DNA from: Vogesella sp. XCS3
GTDB taxonomy: Bacteria > Pseudomonadota > Gammaproteobacteria > Burkholderiales > Chromobacteriaceae
Length of the DNA: 64,000 nucleotides
Assembly (NCBI RefSeq): GCF_020616155.1
Contig: NZ_CP085530.1
Span: 1,053,501-1,117,500, forward strand
Direction: 5' to 3'
In this document: piece by piece, positions 1 through 8,555 of the stretch
Layout of the letters: each line of letters starts with the position of its first letter
Numbering within the stretch: the stretch's first letter is position 1
Notes under the pieces: model-generated
What the model saw: only the letters and a program-made list of their open reading frames with translations
What the model was told of the DNA's origin: nothing
Database searches by the model: none
Translations under genes and position numbers: made by a program

Positions 1-90
1 CGCTTCAAAGGCTGGGACCATTCCGGCCATATCACCCTGCAGCGCGGCGAACGTTCGCGCCTGGCAGACCACGCCGCCGAGGTACTGTGA
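1..90 (+). CDS. C-terminal 29 residues of an unidentified protein (partial)
   Basis: Frame 1 is open from the window edge to a TGA at 88-90, encoding a tail that ends in LADHAAEVL. The stop overlaps the GTG start of the next gene (GTGA at 87-90), so the two are probably translationally coupled and in one operon. The fragment is too short for me to name the family. It is on the same strand and has the same base composition as its neighbour. Confidence 0.7.
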   Translation, partial: RFKGWDHSGHITLQRGERSRLADHAAEVL

Positions 91-887
91 GTTCTCTTCA
101 TCTTGAGCTGATACACCAAGCCGCAGCAGGGGTAGCGCGCCGCGCGCCACCCCTGCTTTTTATTCATGGCGCCTACAGCAGCGCCAGCTGCTGGCAGATC
201 AACTTTATGCCCTGGTTTGCCGCACAAGGCTACGACTGCTGGGCACTGAGCCTGGAAGGCCACGGCCATAGCGATGGCAAAGCCTGGCTGGCCGCCGTGA
301 GCATAGACGACTACGTGGCCAACGTTGGCCAGGCCATACGCCAGATCGGCAGCATGCCGGTATTGATCGGCCACTCCATGGGCGGCTTCGTGGCGCAGCA
401 ATACCTGCAGCAGCACAGCGCCGCCGCTCTGGTACTGCTGGCATCGGTGCCGCATACCGGCCTGGCCGCCTCTACCTGGCGGCTGTTTCAGCAGGCGCCA
501 GACGTGCTGATCGGGCTGAACATGTTCCAGAGTGGCCGCCAGTCACCCGAGGTGGGCGACTTGCGCCACATGCTGTTCTCGGACGACGCACCAGCCAGCA
601 CCGTGGCCTGGATGGCGGCCAACAGTCAGGTGGAAAGCCTGCGCGCCATCATGGACATGTCCATGGTATCGCCGTTTAGCCGCACGCAGCTGCGCCTGCC
701 CACCTTGCTACTGGGCGGCGAACACGACCACTTGGTCAGCGCCGCCGAAGTACGCCAGATGGGCGCAGCGCTGAACCTGCCTGCCGAGATCCTGCCTGCC
801 ATGGCGCACATGATGATGCTGGACACGCGCTGGCAGCAGGTGGCACAGCGCATTGATCAATGGCTGCAACAACACTTGATGACATAG
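87..887 (+). CDS. alpha/beta hydrolase
   Basis: A 266-residue alpha/beta-hydrolase-fold protein, probably a cytoplasmic esterase or lipase-like hydrolase of unknown substrate. An oxyanion-hole HG lies at about residues 27-28 (FIHGAY). The nucleophile elbow is GHSMGG with Ser97. A likely acid is Asp214 in GGEHDH and the catalytic His is His241 in AMAHMMM, so the triad is complete and correctly ordered. The GTG start overlaps the stop of the upstream gene, which supports the start choice and an operon. There is no signal peptide. The family is certain; the substrate cannot be read from the sequence. Confidence 0.9.
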   Translation: MSSLHLELIHQAAAGVARRAPPLLFIHGAYSSASCWQINFMPWFAAQGYDCWALSLEGHGHSDGKAWLAAVSIDDYVANVGQAIRQIGSMPVLIGHSMGGFVAQQYLQQHSAAALVLLASVPHTGLAASTWRLFQQAPDVLIGLNMFQSGRQSPEVGDLRHMLFSDDAPASTVAWMAANSQVESLRAIMDMSMVSPFSRTQLRLPTLLLGGEHDHLVSAAEVRQMGAALNLPAEILPAMAHMMMLDTRWQQVAQRIDQWLQQHLMT

Positions 888-986
888 TCACGCTTTGCTA
901 CCGTGTACACCCCCGCCCGGCCATTGCCGGGCTTTGCACGCATGCCAGGCTTTGCTGGCACCTTTTTTACCGACAGGAAATACATA

Positions 987-1922
987 ATGGCTGGTAGTAG
1001 CCTGCTGATGCTGATTGATGACATTGCCACCATCCTGGACGATGTTGCCGTAATGACCAAAGTTGCCGCCAAGAAAACCGCCGGCGTGCTGGGTGACGAC
1101 CTGGCGCTGAACGCCCAGCAAGTAGCCGGCGTACAGGCTGACCGCGAGCTGCCAGTGGTCTGGGCGGTAGCGGTAGGCTCCCTGCGCAACAAGGCTATTC
1201 TGGTGCCACTGGCACTGGCTATCAGCGCTTTCGCACCCGTACTCATTACCCCGCTGCTGATGATAGGCGGTGCTTTTTTGTGCTTTGAAGGCGTAGAAAA
1301 ACTGGCACACAAATACCTGCACGCTGCCGAAGAAAGCGCCGAGCACAACGACAGGTTGGCCGCACTCACCAACCCGGCCGTGGATATGGTGACCTACGAG
1401 CAAGACAAGATCAAAGGCGCCATCACCACCGACTTTATCCTGTCGGCCGAGATCATCGCCATCACCCTGGGCACGGTGGCGAGCCAGCCCTTCATGTCAC
1501 AGCTGGTGGTACTGACAGGCATCTCGCTGATCATGACCGTTGGCGTGTACGGCCTGGTAGCCGGCATCGTGAAGCTGGACGATATCGGCCTCTACCTTAC
1601 CCGCAAACCTGGCGCCGGCAGCCAGCAGCTGGGCCGCGCGCTGGTTAACGCCGCTCCGCCGCTGATGCGTTTTCTGGCCGTGGCCGGCACCATCGCCATG
1701 TTCCTGGTAGGCGGTGGCATCCTGACGCACGGCCTGCCATTTGCCCACCACGCGATCGAAGCCGCCGCTCACAGCGTGGCCAGCGTCGCTGGCATTGGCG
1801 GCCTGCTGGCAGCCATCGTACCGGCCGTGCTGGATGGCTTGTTCGGCATTGTGGCCGGCGCGCTGGTACTGGCCGTGGTGATGCTGATCGGCAAATTGCA
1901 CGGCAACGCCGCCGCACACTAA
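987..1922 (+). CDS. DUF808 family membrane protein (YedI-like)
   Basis: A 311-residue inner-membrane protein of the DUF808/YedI family, function unknown. The N-terminus [20 protein letters not shown] and the following [15 protein letters not shown] are typical of the family. Several hydrophobic helices follow (about residues 70-95, 150-210 and 230-310). The start at 987 was chosen because a GACAGGAAA-type ribosome site precedes it and the family signature begins there; an in-frame GTG at 903 would add 28 atypical residues. The gene converges on the Hsp70-like gene, with a strong terminator between them. Confidence 0.92.
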   Translation: MAGSSLLMLIDDIATILDDVAVMTKVAAKKTAGVLGDDLALNAQQVAGVQADRELPVVWAVAVGSLRNKAILVPLALAISAFAPVLITPLLMIGGAFLCFEGVEKLAHKYLHAAEESAEHNDRLAALTNPAVDMVTYEQDKIKGAITTDFILSAEIIAITLGTVASQPFMSQLVVLTGISLIMTVGVYGLVAGIVKLDDIGLYLTRKPGAGSQQLGRALVNAAPPLMRFLAVAGTIAMFLVGGGILTHGLPFAHHAIEAAAHSVASVAGIGGLLAAIVPAVLDGLFGIVAGALVLAVVMLIGKLHGNAAAH

Positions 1923-1940
1923 GAAGCAATCTGCACAGTA

Positions 1941-1970
1941 AAAAACCCGCCAGCTGGCGGGTTTTTCTTT
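1941..1970. terminator. bidirectional rho-independent terminator
   Basis: A perfect 26-bp palindrome (A5-CCCGCCAGCTGGCGGG-T5) at 1941-1966 serves the convergent DUF808 and Hsp70-like genes. A copy of the repeated motif GGTTGGCCGC (reverse strand, 1984-1993) lies 18 bp beyond it. Confidence 0.9.
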
Positions 1971-1998
1971 GACAGGCCAACAGGCGGCCAACCATTGC

Positions 1999-3252
1999 TC
2001 AGGCAAAACGCCGCGAGGCATCCAGCGCCAGGCCGCTGCCGATACTGCCGTAGCGGTCGCCTTCCACCGCGCGGGCAGCTGGGAACATGGCAGCGATACG
2101 CTCGCGCAGCAGCGGCACGCCGCTGGAGCCGCCGGTAAAGAACACGGTATCCACCTCGCCCGCCTGCAGCTGCGCGTCGGCCAGCAAGCGCGCCACCGTC
2201 GTTTCAATGCTGACAATCTGCTTTCCGATGGCCTCGTCAAAATCGCCGCGCAAGATGTCATGAAACAGCCCCCGCTCGATCTCGCCCATCTCCAGGCGGG
2301 TTTGCGGCGCGTCGGACAGCGCAATCTTGGCCGCCTCTACCTGGATCGCCAGCCAGTGGCCAGCGCGCTTGTCGATCAGCGAGAACAGGCGGTCCAGCTT
2401 GCCCTGCTCCAGCGCGTCCGGGTACACACCCTGCAAATCGGACAAGGCTTTGCGCGTATAGGCAAAGTTGATGGTATGCCAGGTAGCCAGGTTGAAGTAA
2501 AAGCCCGATGGCACCTCGGCATTGTTCTTCAGGCGCGAGCGGTAGCCCAGCTGCGGCATTACCGAATACAGGCTCAGCTGCTTGTCAAAATCGGCACCGC
2601 CAATATGCACGCCGCCATTGGCCAGAATATCGGCGCGGCGGTCCAGCAGGTGGGCGCGTTCGGGCGCCAGGCGCAGCAAGGAGAAGTCGGAGGTACCACC
2701 GCCGATATCCACGATCAACACCAGTTCTTCGCGCTGGATGCGGCTTTCGTAGTCGAAGGCTGCGGCGATGGGCTCGAACTGGAAGGCCACCTCTTTGAAG
2801 CCCACTTTGCGTGCAATCTCGCCCAGGGTGTCTTGCGCCAGGCGGTCGGCTACCGGGTCGTCATCCACAAAGAAAACCGGGCGGCCAAACACCGCCTGCT
2901 CGAAACCTCGGCCGGCGTTCTGCTCGGCGCGCTGCTTAAGCTGGCCAATAAACATGGACAGCAAGTCCAGAAAACGCAAAGGCCGGCCTTGCACCTCGGT
3001 CTGGCCGTTCATCAGGCTGGTGCCCAGAATGCTCTTGAGCGAGCGCATCAGGCGGCCTTCGTAGCCATCCAGGTACTCGGCAATGGCCGCGCGGCCAACG
3101 GTGGTGCTTTCTTCTTCGGCATTGAAAAAGATCACCGATGGCAAGGTGGTTTTGCCCTCTTCCAGCGCCAACAGGCTGGGCACACCGGGGCGGCACCAGC
3201 CTACTGTCGAATTGGACGTACCAAAGTCCACGCCACAGGCTTGTACAGTCAT
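1999..3252 (-). CDS. Hsp70-family ATPase domain protein (YegD-like)
   Basis: A 417-residue protein with the actin/Hsp70 nucleotide-binding fold but no substrate-binding domain, as in YegD. The N-terminal phosphate-1 loop is GVDFGTSNSTV at about residues 7-17. Phosphate-2 is VDIGGGTSDFS in the middle of the protein, and the adenosine motif is FTGGSSGVP near the C-terminus. It is probably a cytoplasmic chaperone-like or regulatory ATPase; partners are unknown. I start at the ATG at 3252, because an upstream in-frame Met (3273) adds seven residues that precede the family start. The start lies close to the end of the neighbouring Mpo1-like gene on the same strand (45 bp). Confidence 0.92.
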   Translation of the reverse strand: MTVQACGVDFGTSNSTVGWCRPGVPSLLALEEGKTTLPSVIFFNAEEESTTVGRAAIAEYLDGYEGRLMRSLKSILGTSLMNGQTEVQGRPLRFLDLLSMFIGQLKQRAEQNAGRGFEQAVFGRPVFFVDDDPVADRLAQDTLGEIARKVGFKEVAFQFEPIAAAFDYESRIQREELVLIVDIGGGTSDFSLLRLAPERAHLLDRRADILANGGVHIGGADFDKQLSLYSVMPQLGYRSRLKNNAEVPSGFYFNLATWHTINFAYTRKALSDLQGVYPDALEQGKLDRLFSLIDKRAGHWLAIQVEAAKIALSDAPQTRLEMGEIERGLFHDILRGDFDEAIGKQIVSIETTVARLLADAQLQAGEVDTVFFTGGSSGVPLLRERIAAMFPAARAVEGDRYGSIGSGLALDASRRFA

Positions 3253-3297
3253 GTTTATCCACCCCTCAGGCAAAAGGAGCGGGATTATAGCGAATCT

Positions 3298-3810
3298 TCA
3301 GCGACCTGCCGCGACTTTCTGCACTGCACGCACCGGGCCGGCACCTTCTATGATGCGCGCTTGCAAATCACGGTAAAACCCCAGCAAAAACAGCCACTCA
3401 GCCATCACGAACAGCGGCCCCACCAGCAAACCTACCAAGTCGTCGACAAAGGCCGGCTTGCGCCCCTCGTACCAGTGGCCGACAAACTGTATTACCCAGC
3501 CGGCCACAAACAACATCAGCCCCAGCCAGCCACCCCATGGCAAAGCAGCCAGCTGCACACCGGCCCAGCCGGCCAACAGCATGAATGCCGCCATGAGTGC
3601 CCCCAGACCCAGATCCAGCCGCAGATAGAACACGATGGCACCCAGCAATACCGGGTGCAGCGCCGACAGCCCCAGCACCAGCGGTAAACAGGCCAGCAAT
3701 ACGGCCACCGCCAGCACGATGAGTGGAATGCCGACAAAGTGGGTATGGATATTGCGCAGATCGCGGTGATAAGCGGCGTAATTGACTAAATGCGCTTGCA
3801 GCGTTTTCAT
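3298..3810 (-). CDS. Mpo1-like (DUF962) membrane protein
   Basis: A 170-residue multi-pass membrane protein of the DUF962/YGL010w family, whose yeast member Mpo1 is an Fe(II)-dependent dioxygenase in fatty-acid alpha-oxidation. The conserved N-terminal block NYAAYHRDLRNIHTHFVGIP supplies the histidines, and a second block, FVGHWYEGRKPAF, lies near residues 120-135. Four hydrophobic helices separate them. A GGAGG ribosome site precedes the ATG. Its start is only 30 bp from the start of the divergent Crp/Fnr-type gene. Whether it oxidises 2-hydroxy acids here is inferred from the family. Confidence 0.9.
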   Translation of the reverse strand: MKTLQAHLVNYAAYHRDLRNIHTHFVGIPLIVLAVAVLLACLPLVLGLSALHPVLLGAIVFYLRLDLGLGALMAAFMLLAGWAGVQLAALPWGGWLGLMLFVAGWVIQFVGHWYEGRKPAFVDDLVGLLVGPLFVMAEWLFLLGFYRDLQARIIEGAGPVRAVQKVAAGR

Positions 3811-3840
3811 GGCGAACCTCCATCATCAGGAAGCACCATC

Positions 3841-4539
3841 ATGCCCTTGCCGCACGAGGCGTTCTGTCAAGCTGGCGACAAAACCGGGGCTTTGCGCCTG
3901 CTGGCTGACAGCAGCTGGTTTGCCAGCCTGCCAGACACCCTGCAAACCAGCCTGCAAACGCTGGGTCGCAGCCGCAGCCTGCCCGCGGGCGGTTATCTCT
4001 TTCTGCAAGGCGACCCGGCAGACGGGCTGTATGGCATTTTGCAAGGCAGCGTGCTGATTGGCAGCAGCTCGGCAGTAGGCAAAAACAGCGTGCTGGCGCG
4101 CCTTGCCCCCGGCCAGTGGTTTGGCGAGGTCGCGCTGTTTGACCAGGGCCCGCGCACACACAATGCCCATACCGATAGTGGCTGCCTGCTGTGGCATGTA
4201 CCACACGGCGCACTACTGGCCTGGCTGGAAGGTTGGCCGCAGGGCTGGTACTACCTGGGTCAGCTCATGGCAGGGAAAACCCGCCAGCTCATGAGCGGGC
4301 TGGCGCAACAAACGCTGCTGTCACCGGAAGCCCGCGTGGCACAGCGCCTGCTCTTGCTTGCCGGCGATGGCCAAGCCGTGAGCCTGAGTCAGGAAGCATT
4401 GGCCAGCGCCACCGGCATTAGCCGGCAAACCTGCAATACCATTCTGGGCCAGTTGGCAGACGCCGGGCTGATCAGCATAGCGCGCAAACAGCTTACCCTG
4501 CTGAACCGGCCAGCCCTGCTGCGTATTGGCGCAAATTAG
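3841..4539 (+). CDS. Crp/Fnr-family transcriptional regulator
   Basis: A 232-residue regulator with an N-terminal cyclic-nucleotide-binding-like beta barrel (about residues 20-135; glycine-rich turns at DPADGLYGIL and GQWFGEVALFDQG) and a C-terminal winged helix. The recognition helix lies around ATGISRQTCNTILGQLADAG. The FNR-type N-terminal cysteine cluster is absent, so it is not an oxygen-sensing FNR; the ligand is unknown. The ATG at 3841 has an AGGAAG site upstream. An in-frame ATG at 3790 would overlap the divergent gene. Copies of the repeated 10-mer lie in the gene at 4231 and just downstream at 4787. Confidence 0.9.
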   Translation: MPLPHEAFCQAGDKTGALRLLADSSWFASLPDTLQTSLQTLGRSRSLPAGGYLFLQGDPADGLYGILQGSVLIGSSSAVGKNSVLARLAPGQWFGEVALFDQGPRTHNAHTDSGCLLWHVPHGALLAWLEGWPQGWYYLGQLMAGKTRQLMSGLAQQTLLSPEARVAQRLLLLAGDGQAVSLSQEALASATGISRQTCNTILGQLADAGLISIARKQLTLLNRPALLRIGAN

Positions 4540-4586
4540 CTGTGCAAAACGCCCCCGATGCACAAGCCAGCCATTAAAATAGCGGC

Positions 4587-5606
4587 ATGAGCCTGCTAAA
4601 CACCCACGCCATGGGGCGAGCCCTGGCCAGCCGCCTGTTATTCCTGTTTGCCCTGGTGCTGAGCGCTGTCGTCATGGGTACGCTGGGCTACCACCTGCTG
4701 GAAGGGTGGAGCCTGTTTGACAGCCTGTACATGACGGTGATTACCCTGGCCACCATCGGCTATGGCGAAACCCACCCGCTGGACATGGTTGGCCGCGCCT
4801 TTACCGTGGTGCTGATCATTTTTGGCACCGGCGTTATGGGCTACGGCATTTCTTCCCTCACCCTGCTGCTATTCCAGGGCGACCTGCCCCACTACCTGCG
4901 CGTACGCAAAATGGACAAAATCATCTCCCGCCTGGAAAACCACATCATTATCTGCGGCCTCAGCCGTACAGGGCTGTATGCGCTGGAAGAGCTGACACGC
5001 AGCGGGCACGATGTGGTGATAATCGAAAAAAGCGAAGCACAGATACAGCAATGGCTAGGTGGCAAAGAACGCCCCTATATCGTGGGCGACGCCACCGAAG
5101 ACGACAATCTGCTGGCAGCAGGCATCGAGCGCGCCCAGGCCATCATCACCAGCCTGACCTCCGACGCCGACAATGCCTTTGTGGTGGTAACCGCGCGCAG
5201 CCTAAACAGCCAGCTGTCCATCGTGTCGAAAGCCGAAACCGAAAGCGCCCGCAAGAAACTGCTGGCGGTCGGTGCGGATCAGGTAGTGATTCCGTCCTAC
5301 CTGGGCGGGATGAATATGGCCAATCTGGTGATCAAACCGGAAACCCTGCATTTTTTCGAGCGCCTGCACACGCGCTACCCCAACACCTTCCGCGCGCAGG
5401 TAGTGCCGGTAGAGCCGTTGTGGGTTGGCCGCAGCATTGCCGAGTGCATGCCGGTAAGCGACGGCAGCGTGATTGTGGTGGCACTGGAAATGCCGGGTGG
5501 CGAAGTCGCCTTCAACCCACCGGCCGAAACCTTGCTATACGAAGGCCAGTCGCTGATGATCATCGGCCGCAAAGCCGTACACGCCCCACCGGTCACCCAG
5601 GCGTGA
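4587..5606 (+). CDS. RCK-containing potassium channel
   Basis: A 339-residue channel subunit. Two transmembrane helices (about residues 14-35 and 68-97) flank a pore loop with the K+ selectivity filter TIGYG at residues 56-60. A TrkA-N/RCK domain (IIICGLSRTG near 120-129) and a TrkA-C domain (about residues 255-335) follow. This architecture resembles MthK-like and Kch-like ligand-gated K+ channels of the inner membrane. The gene stands alone and ends at a palindromic terminator. Two repeat copies (4787, 5423) lie within it, in different reading frames. Confidence 0.93.
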   Translation: MSLLNTHAMGRALASRLLFLFALVLSAVVMGTLGYHLLEGWSLFDSLYMTVITLATIGYGETHPLDMVGRAFTVVLIIFGTGVMGYGISSLTLLLFQGDLPHYLRVRKMDKIISRLENHIIICGLSRTGLYALEELTRSGHDVVIIEKSEAQIQQWLGGKERPYIVGDATEDDNLLAAGIERAQAIITSLTSDADNAFVVVTARSLNSQLSIVSKAETESARKKLLAVGADQVVIPSYLGGMNMANLVIKPETLHFFERLHTRYPNTFRAQVVPVEPLWVGRSIAECMPVSDGSVIVVALEMPGGEVAFNPPAETLLYEGQSLMIIGRKAVHAPPVTQA

Positions 5607-5610
5607 CACC

Positions 5611-5648
5611 CATGAAAAAAGGTTGGCCGCGGCCAACCTTTTTTCATG
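5611..5648. terminator. 38-bp perfect palindrome terminator built from two opposed repeat copies
   Basis: Positions 5611-5648 read identically on both strands: CATG, A6, the repeat 10-mer, its overlapping complement, T6, CATG. The copies at 5621-5630 and 5629-5638 are in opposite orientation. The T and A runs on either side make it a bidirectional terminator between the convergent K+ channel and ppnP genes. Paired inverted uptake sequences acting as terminators are known in Neisseria. Confidence 0.9.
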
Positions 5649-5660
5649 CTTGCAAACACA

Positions 5661-5972
5661 TCAGCCGAAGTGGCACACGTAGTGCACGGTCTCCAGCACC
5701 TCGATCTGGAACGAGCTCTCGCCCGGCACATTAAACGACTGCCCCGCGCCATAGGTCTTGGCTTCGGTCTCGCCCGCCAGCGTGACTTTGCACTGGCCGT
5801 CGATCAGTTCCATCACCTCGGGCGCGCCGGTGCTGAACAGCAGCTTGGCTGGCAGAATCACCCCTACCGACTTGCGCGTACCATCCGGCAGCACCACGGT
5901 ATGGCTCACGCACTTGCCATCAAAATAGACATTGGCCTTTTTGACCACACTTACATTATCGAACTGGCTCAT
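5661..5972 (-). CDS. ppnP: pyrimidine/purine nucleoside phosphorylase PpnP
   Basis: A 103-residue small cupin of the DUF1255/YaiE family. Its E. coli member PpnP cleaves purine and pyrimidine nucleosides with phosphate to give the base and ribose 1-phosphate. Family blocks visible are [30 protein letters not shown] and [13 protein letters not shown]. The length is that of the family. The start at 5972 follows an AAGGAGAAATC ribosome site; longer in-frame starts run into non-homologous sequence. A monocistronic cytoplasmic enzyme. Confidence 0.94.
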   Translation of the reverse strand: MSQFDNVSVVKKANVYFDGKCVSHTVVLPDGTRKSVGVILPAKLLFSTGAPEVMELIDGQCKVTLAGETEAKTYGAGQSFNVPGESSFQIEVLETVHYVCHFG

Positions 5973-6057
5973 GATTTCTCCTTGCTTGGGCACGGCCGTT
6001 ACACGGCTCTTACCCGCATCATGCCCCCAGCCGATTTGCAGCGTCAATAAATGAAAC

Positions 6058-6076
6058 GGGGCATCAACCGCCCCGG
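6058..6076 (-). terminator. weak hairpin downstream of the Hpt/HD-GYP gene
   Basis: A CGGGGC/GCCCCG stem with a 7-nt loop. It is followed on the minus strand by a short interrupted T tract, and lies about 85 bp past the stop at 6162. Confidence 0.35.
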
Positions 6077-6161
6077 ATTCACCATCACCACTGCCGTGCG
6101 GGCAAGCCGTGCCAGCCATGGGGCAGCAGCGCCTGCCGATTCAGTTACTTGGCCTTACCCG

Positions 6162-7250
6162 CTAGCGTACGTGCGGCAACACAAAACCGCGCTCTATCAT
6201 GTCGCGCACCACCAGGTTGAAGCAGGCAATCCACGCCGGGTCAAACTGCGACTCGCACGCATTGACCTCGGCCACCGCCCGCAGCAGGGAGCGCACCTGC
6301 CGACGCTGGCCGTGCTTCAGGATCACGGCCTCAAAAGTATCGATAATGGCCAGCAGCTTGGCCCCCTCGCAAATCATGCCGGCACGCTTGCCCGCCGGGT
6401 AGCCCGTGCCATCAATGCGCTCGTGGTGTTCACGCACAATGCGCGCCGCCTCCTCCCAGCCAGACATGCGCGCCAGCATGTCCGCCCCCCAGCCCGGGTG
6501 TGCGGCCAACTGCAAGCGGTCTGCATCACTCAGCTTGCCATGCTTGAGCCACAGCTCCTCCGGCAGGAACATCATGCCCACATCGTGCATACACACCGCC
6601 GCCTCCAGCTGCAGCGGGTCTATGGGCTGGGTAGAGGCCTCATTGCAGGCTGCCGCCAGCAATAGATTGCGCTCGGTACGGCCCTGAAATAGCAGCGAAC
6701 GCTGCTCGAACTGCAGCGCCAGGGTGCGGAAGTACTGCAGATCCGCGTCTACCTGTGGCGAGCGCGGCGCCGCCACCGGCAGCGGCTGGTGCGGCAAGAA
6801 GCCTGTCAGGCGCTTGATAACCAGCCACGCCTGTGCCTCCACCAGCGCAGGCGCGGTATCGTTTAGCTGGCTCATCTCGGCCACCAGCCGGTTGAAGTCG
6901 GTCAGCGGCACCTCGCGGCCACTTTCCAGCTCGCTGATCACCAACTCCAGGCGGTCCATGGCCAGCAACAACAGCTGCTCCAGCGCGGCATCAAATGGCA
7001 GGCTGCCACTGCGCACGCGGGACAGCAGGTCTTCTGCCGCGTGCACCATGGGTTCCACAAACCCCAGGCGACACAGCCCGGCATCACCCTTGATAGTGTG
7101 AAAAAGCCGCATCAATTCTGCCAGCATGCCTGCATCCTGCGGGCTTTGCCGCAAAGCGGCCAGCAAATTGGCTATGCGCGGGGCGTAGTCGTCCAGCGCG
7201 TACTGAAAGTCGGAAAAACTTTCTTCATCTTCAATGCGGTAACGATCCAT
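6162..7250 (-). CDS. Hpt domain plus HD-GYP-type phosphohydrolase-like protein
   Basis: A 362-residue signalling protein. The N-terminal histidine phosphotransfer domain has LFHTIKGDAG with phospho-acceptor His51. The C-terminal HD-GYP domain has the metal-binding HD in CMHDVGM, a conserved HHERIDGTGYP block and a following IIDTFEAVI segment. HD-GYP enzymes hydrolyse cyclic di-GMP, and an attached Hpt suggests control by a phosphorelay. No receiver or kinase gene is adjacent. The start at 7250 was preferred over the longer frame because the Hpt domain begins there. Confidence 0.9.
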   Translation of the reverse strand: MDRYRIEDEESFSDFQYALDDYAPRIANLLAALRQSPQDAGMLAELMRLFHTIKGDAGLCRLGFVEPMVHAAEDLLSRVRSGSLPFDAALEQLLLLAMDRLELVISELESGREVPLTDFNRLVAEMSQLNDTAPALVEAQAWLVIKRLTGFLPHQPLPVAAPRSPQVDADLQYFRTLALQFEQRSLLFQGRTERNLLLAAACNEASTQPIDPLQLEAAVCMHDVGMMFLPEELWLKHGKLSDADRLQLAAHPGWGADMLARMSGWEEAARIVREHHERIDGTGYPAGKRAGMICEGAKLLAIIDTFEAVILKHGQRRQVRSLLRAVAEVNACESQFDPAWIACFNLVVRDMIERGFVLPHVR

Positions 7251-7567
7251 GACGGTCTCCAGAAGCAACGGTCTATAAGCTGCCAGCGTGAATCTACTAT
7301 AGTGTTTACCCGGCAAAGCCTGATAGCAAATACTGCCAATACTTGGACGCATGTCATGGCACCCCTATCGCCAATGCATTTTTTTTACGCCGGCGCGCAA
7401 AAAACACTTGCCGAGGCAATGAAGCACAGGCAGACTGCGTGCTGCAGTTTTTCAAGTCGTGATCTGTCAGTTGTTGTAGTGGCGTTGCCCGTACCACAGT
7501 TTGTCATTTCCCTTGATTGACATGCGCTTTTCTCATACTCAACGCTATTCTCATAAGGGAACAGAAC
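7251..7567. other. divergent intergenic region before the cold-shock gene
   Basis: This 317-bp gap separates the leftward Hpt/HD-GYP gene from the rightward cold-shock gene. It holds a TTGACA at 7517-7522, but no good -10 box at normal spacing, and an AAGGGA ribosome site at 7555-7560. Cold-shock genes usually have a long structured leader, which may account for part of it. I see no open frame I would support. Confidence 0.4.
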
Positions 7568-7771
7568 ATGGCAACCGGTACCGTTAAATGGTTTAACGAC
7601 TCCAAGGGCTTCGGCTTCATCACTCCGGACAACGGCGGTGACGACGTATTCGCTCACTTCTCCCAGATCAACGCTAAAGGCTTCCGCACTCTGGCTGAAA
7701 ACCAGCGCGTTAGCTTCGACATCGTTGACGGCCCTAAGGGCAAACAAGCTTCCAACATTCAGCCTCTGTAA
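7568..7771 (+). CDS. cold-shock domain protein (CspA family)
   Basis: A 67-residue single cold-shock domain that binds single-stranded RNA/DNA as an RNA chaperone. RNP1 is KGFGFI (about residues 15-20) and RNP2 is VFAHF (about 29-33). The length is exactly that of CspA-type proteins. The start at 7568 is preceded by an AAGGGA ribosome site. Its codon choice is richer in T/A third positions than its neighbours, as expected of a highly expressed gene. A terminator follows. Confidence 0.96.
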   Translation: MATGTVKWFNDSKGFGFITPDNGGDDVFAHFSQINAKGFRTLAENQRVSFDIVDGPKGKQASNIQPL

Positions 7772-7803
7772 TTCAGACGCTGGCTGTTACTAGCCTGTAA
7801 AAG

Positions 7804-7832
7804 AAACCCGGATGATCTCATCCGGGTTTTTT
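7804..7832 (+). terminator. rho-independent terminator of the cold-shock gene
   Basis: A 12-bp stem (AAACCCGGATGA/TCATCCGGGTTT) with a 2-nt loop, followed by six T residues. Confidence 0.92.
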
Positions 7833-7880
7833 GTATTAGCGCATTAGCCGCGGCGACTTATACGCCGCAGGAGCCACCAC

Positions 7881-8441
7881 GTGGAACTCTCACACGACGA
7901 TATCATCGCCGCCACCCGCAACTGGCTGGAAAAAGCCGTTATCGGCCTGAATCTGTGCCCATTTGCCAAGTCGGTATATGTAAAAGACCAGGTACGCATT
8001 GTCATCAGCGACGCCAAAGACCCGGCCACACTGCTGGAACACCTGATGGTCGAACTGCGCCTGCTGGCAGATAGCGAGCCCGAAGAAGTCGATACCACCT
8101 TGCTGGTACACCCCTACGTACTGCAGCGTTTTCTGGACTTTAATGACTTCCTGGAGATCGCCGACGCTGCGCTGGCAGACATGGGCCTGGAGGGCACGCT
8201 ACAGGTTGCCGACTTCCACCCCAAATTCCAGTTTGCCGGCACCACCATCAACGATGTCAGCAACAACACCAACCGCTCGCCATTCCCTACCCTGCACCTG
8301 ATACGCGAAAGCAGTATCGAGCGCGCCGTAGAGGCGTTCCCGGATGCCGCCACTATCTATGAACGCAATATTGCGCTCATGCAGGAAATGGGCCGCGATG
8401 GCTGGGAAGCCTTGAATGTCGGCGCCCCGAAAAGTAAATAA
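7881..8441 (+). CDS. DUF1415 family protein
   Basis: A 186-residue conserved cytoplasmic protein of unknown function, widespread in beta- and gammaproteobacteria. The signature N-terminus TRNWLEKAVIGLNLCPFAK and the later FHPKFQFAGT and NRSPFPTLHLIRE blocks identify DUF1415. The conserved Cys in NLCPFA and the His in DFHPKF could be functional residues. Monocistronic, with a long hairpin terminator downstream. Confidence 0.93.
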   Translation: MELSHDDIIAATRNWLEKAVIGLNLCPFAKSVYVKDQVRIVISDAKDPATLLEHLMVELRLLADSEPEEVDTTLLVHPYVLQRFLDFNDFLEIADAALADMGLEGTLQVADFHPKFQFAGTTINDVSNNTNRSPFPTLHLIRESSIERAVEAFPDAATIYERNIALMQEMGRDGWEALNVGAPKSK

Positions 8442-8474
8442 GCCATCAGGACACCATCACGTTTGCGCCTTGGC

Positions 8475-8520
8475 GCAGAGAATAAAAAAGCCAGCGTATG
8501 CTGGCTTTTTTATTCTCTGC
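8475..8520. terminator. bidirectional terminator with a 21-bp stem
   Basis: A perfect 21-bp inverted repeat (8475-8495 and 8500-8520) around a GTAT loop, with a GC core between A and T runs. It lies between the convergent DUF1415 and acyltransferase genes. Confidence 0.93.
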
Positions 8521-8555
8521 CTTACTGGCAGCGGCGTGAATAACCCGATAGAAAC

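Noticed and set aside
1969..3687. Open frame of 572 codons on the plus strand
   Set aside because: It lies antisense to the Hsp70-like and Mpo1-like genes and reads as low-complexity Gln/Arg/His-rich sequence, typical of antisense frames in GC-rich DNA.
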